Part shown: piece after piece, positions 62,815 through 64,000 of the stretch
Layout: each line of letters starts with the position of its first letter
How positions within the stretch are numbered: the first letter of the stretch is position 1
NCBI GenBank assembly: GCA_014549065.1
Contig: JACDOX010000013.1
Coordinates: 5,454,854-5,518,853, forward strand
Direction of reading: 5' to 3'
From: Cardinalis cardinalis
Taxonomy: Eukaryota > Chordata > Aves > Passeriformes > Cardinalidae
Length of the DNA: 64,000 nt
The notes under the pieces: model-generated
Database searches by the model: none
What the model was told of the DNA's origin: nothing
The model's input: only the letters and a program-made list of their open reading frames with translations
Made by a program: the position numbers and the translations under genes

Positions 62815-63105
62815 ACACCGTGGAGCCACCTGGCCTCCAGCACAGGGCCAAGAGTGGCCCAAGCCCCTTGGTCCCAAGGCTACTGTTGCCAAGAACAGGC
62901 TGGCCTTGTCCAGTTGCTGAGCCCTGCAGTAAGCCTGGCTNGCTGCCTGTCCCATGGCCCTTCCCATCTGTGCCCCACCACGCCTCCTCCACAATTCCAT
63001 CTGCAGCGAGCCACAGGACCTGGGCTTGGTGGAGGGAGCTNTCTGCCTGGGTCAGTCAGTATTCTCTGTGTGTTCGCAGCTGGGCTGTGCCTGCATGACC
63101 AGACG
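62815..63105. other. GC-rich block of unknown nature
   Basis: About 290 bp of markedly higher GC than its flanks, with abrupt edges (a TATATAGATATA repeat on the left, AT-rich DNA on the right). Frames are open on both strands but match nothing I know. Could be an unrecognised inserted element. Confidence 0.35.
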
Positions 63106-64000
63106 TGATTTTGATACATACTGCTGGAGAAAAAAATGTTAATTTTTTTATCCACAGTATGTATATGTTTCTGTTACTATCTGCATTCACATTATAGTAG
63201 TTTTTCAACAGCAGTGACTTGCTCTAAGATTAATGTCTGTAAATTTACTTTTTCCTTAATCAAAAGTGACAGAATGTTCATAACTTTTATATTATTTAAT
63301 GTGAAGTTGTCAAGTTTTATCCTGTGAAATATAGGTTTACNTAGAGAGTGAAAAGTACTCAATACCATACCAAGTAATTTAAACTTGCCTCACTTACTTT
63401 TATTGAGATCCTGAATAATTTTTGTATTAATCATTTGGTAGCATTGTCTATTAAATACTAATTTATTGGTAAAAAGTATTATTTGCAAACAGATATATAC
63501 TAGGCAGTCATAACAACTAACTTAAGAAGCCTATGATTGATTAATATTATTTCTTTGTGTTAACAAGTGAAGACAAGCACTTTGATATCACCACAAATTC
63601 CCCAAGAGGGAAAGCCAAGAGGCATATGCCAGCTCCAGAGTATAACACTCAGCACTGTGCAAGCAAGNACCAAGGGTGTACTGGGGCTCAGTGATCCAGG
63701 AGAGAAGCAGACTNATTTGTGCCTTCTGCTAACCCTGGGTCAGGAATCCTGCTTCGAGCTTCACCCTATCTTTGTGCTCCATCAATACAGAGCACCTGTT
63801 GTATTGGATGGGACAATTTCAAGGAGAGGCAAATGTAGGTCACCACAAACTCCTAGAGAGGCATGCACAAGAAAAAACAAAAACCTCTAACTGGACATGT
63901 ACAAGTGATTCCATACAAGTAATTCAGAAAAATAAGAGTTACTGTAGTGTGAAGGCAAAGGCATGTGCACTTACTGTCTTCTTTTTTTTTTTTTTTTTTT

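Larger units (their letters stand above)
59541..64000. other. Upstream intergenic DNA of ADAMTS20
   Basis: AT-rich flank beyond the CpG island with a CR1 3' end (about 61565-61698), a GC-rich block (62815-63105) and a T run at the window edge (63980 onward). No exon or gene recognised on either strand. Confidence 0.75.

Noticed and set aside
63567..63890. Plus-strand 107-codon frame near the right edge
   Set aside because: Contains ambiguous codons, no motif or splice context; treated as chance.

Overview
The window is vertebrate nuclear DNA, almost certainly from a bird and most likely a passerine or other neoavian. Compact GT-AG exons lie in AT-rich introns. The recognisable interspersed repeats are antisense CR1 LINE pieces and copies of an avian endogenous-retrovirus LTR family. 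One large gene fills about nine tenths of it, on the minus strand: ADAMTS20, a secreted multi-thrombospondin-repeat metalloprotease. I rebuilt 28 coding exons from the sequence by splice sites, phase continuity and remembered family protein sequence. They join without a break into 4281 nt (1427 codons), from the initiator ATG at 58769 to the donor after base 1047. The remaining C-terminal part (rest of TSR11 to TSR15 and the GON domain in the family) lies to the left, outside the window.

Layout from the gene's 5' end (right) to the left: 59.5-64 kb is upstream intergenic DNA with a CR1 3' end and a GC-rich block. A CpG island at about 58.05-59.54 kb holds the promoter region, exon 1, short intron 1 and exon 2. 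An 11.3 kb intron 2 precedes exon 3 (46.6 kb) and exon 4 (43.2 kb, furin site). An 11.4 kb intron 4, the main repeat reservoir (two CR1 pieces, a CR1 3' tail, an LTR, simple repeats), precedes the protease exons 5-10 (31.7-27.5 kb, zinc motif in exons 8-9). Exon 11 is at 26.2 kb. After a 6.8 kb intron come exons 12-19 (TSR1, cysteine-rich region, spacer, start of the C-terminal TSR array; 19.4-9.7 kb). Exons 20-28 (9.0-1.0 kb) encode most of TSR3-TSR11 as phase-0 modules.

The predicted protein has a signal peptide, a prodomain with two furin-type sites, a reprolysin-type catalytic domain with an intact HELGHxxxxxHD zinc site and Met-turn, a disintegrin-like region, TSR1, a cysteine-rich region, a spacer, then TSR2-TSR10 complete and the first strand of TSR11. 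No frameshift, stop or non-canonical splice site was seen, so it looks like a functional gene. No second gene, RNA gene, CRISPR array or new system is supported. The notable extras are small: LTR copies all antisense to the gene, a few perfect short inverted repeats, and a pattern of isolated single-base N positions that looks like masked heterozygous sites.
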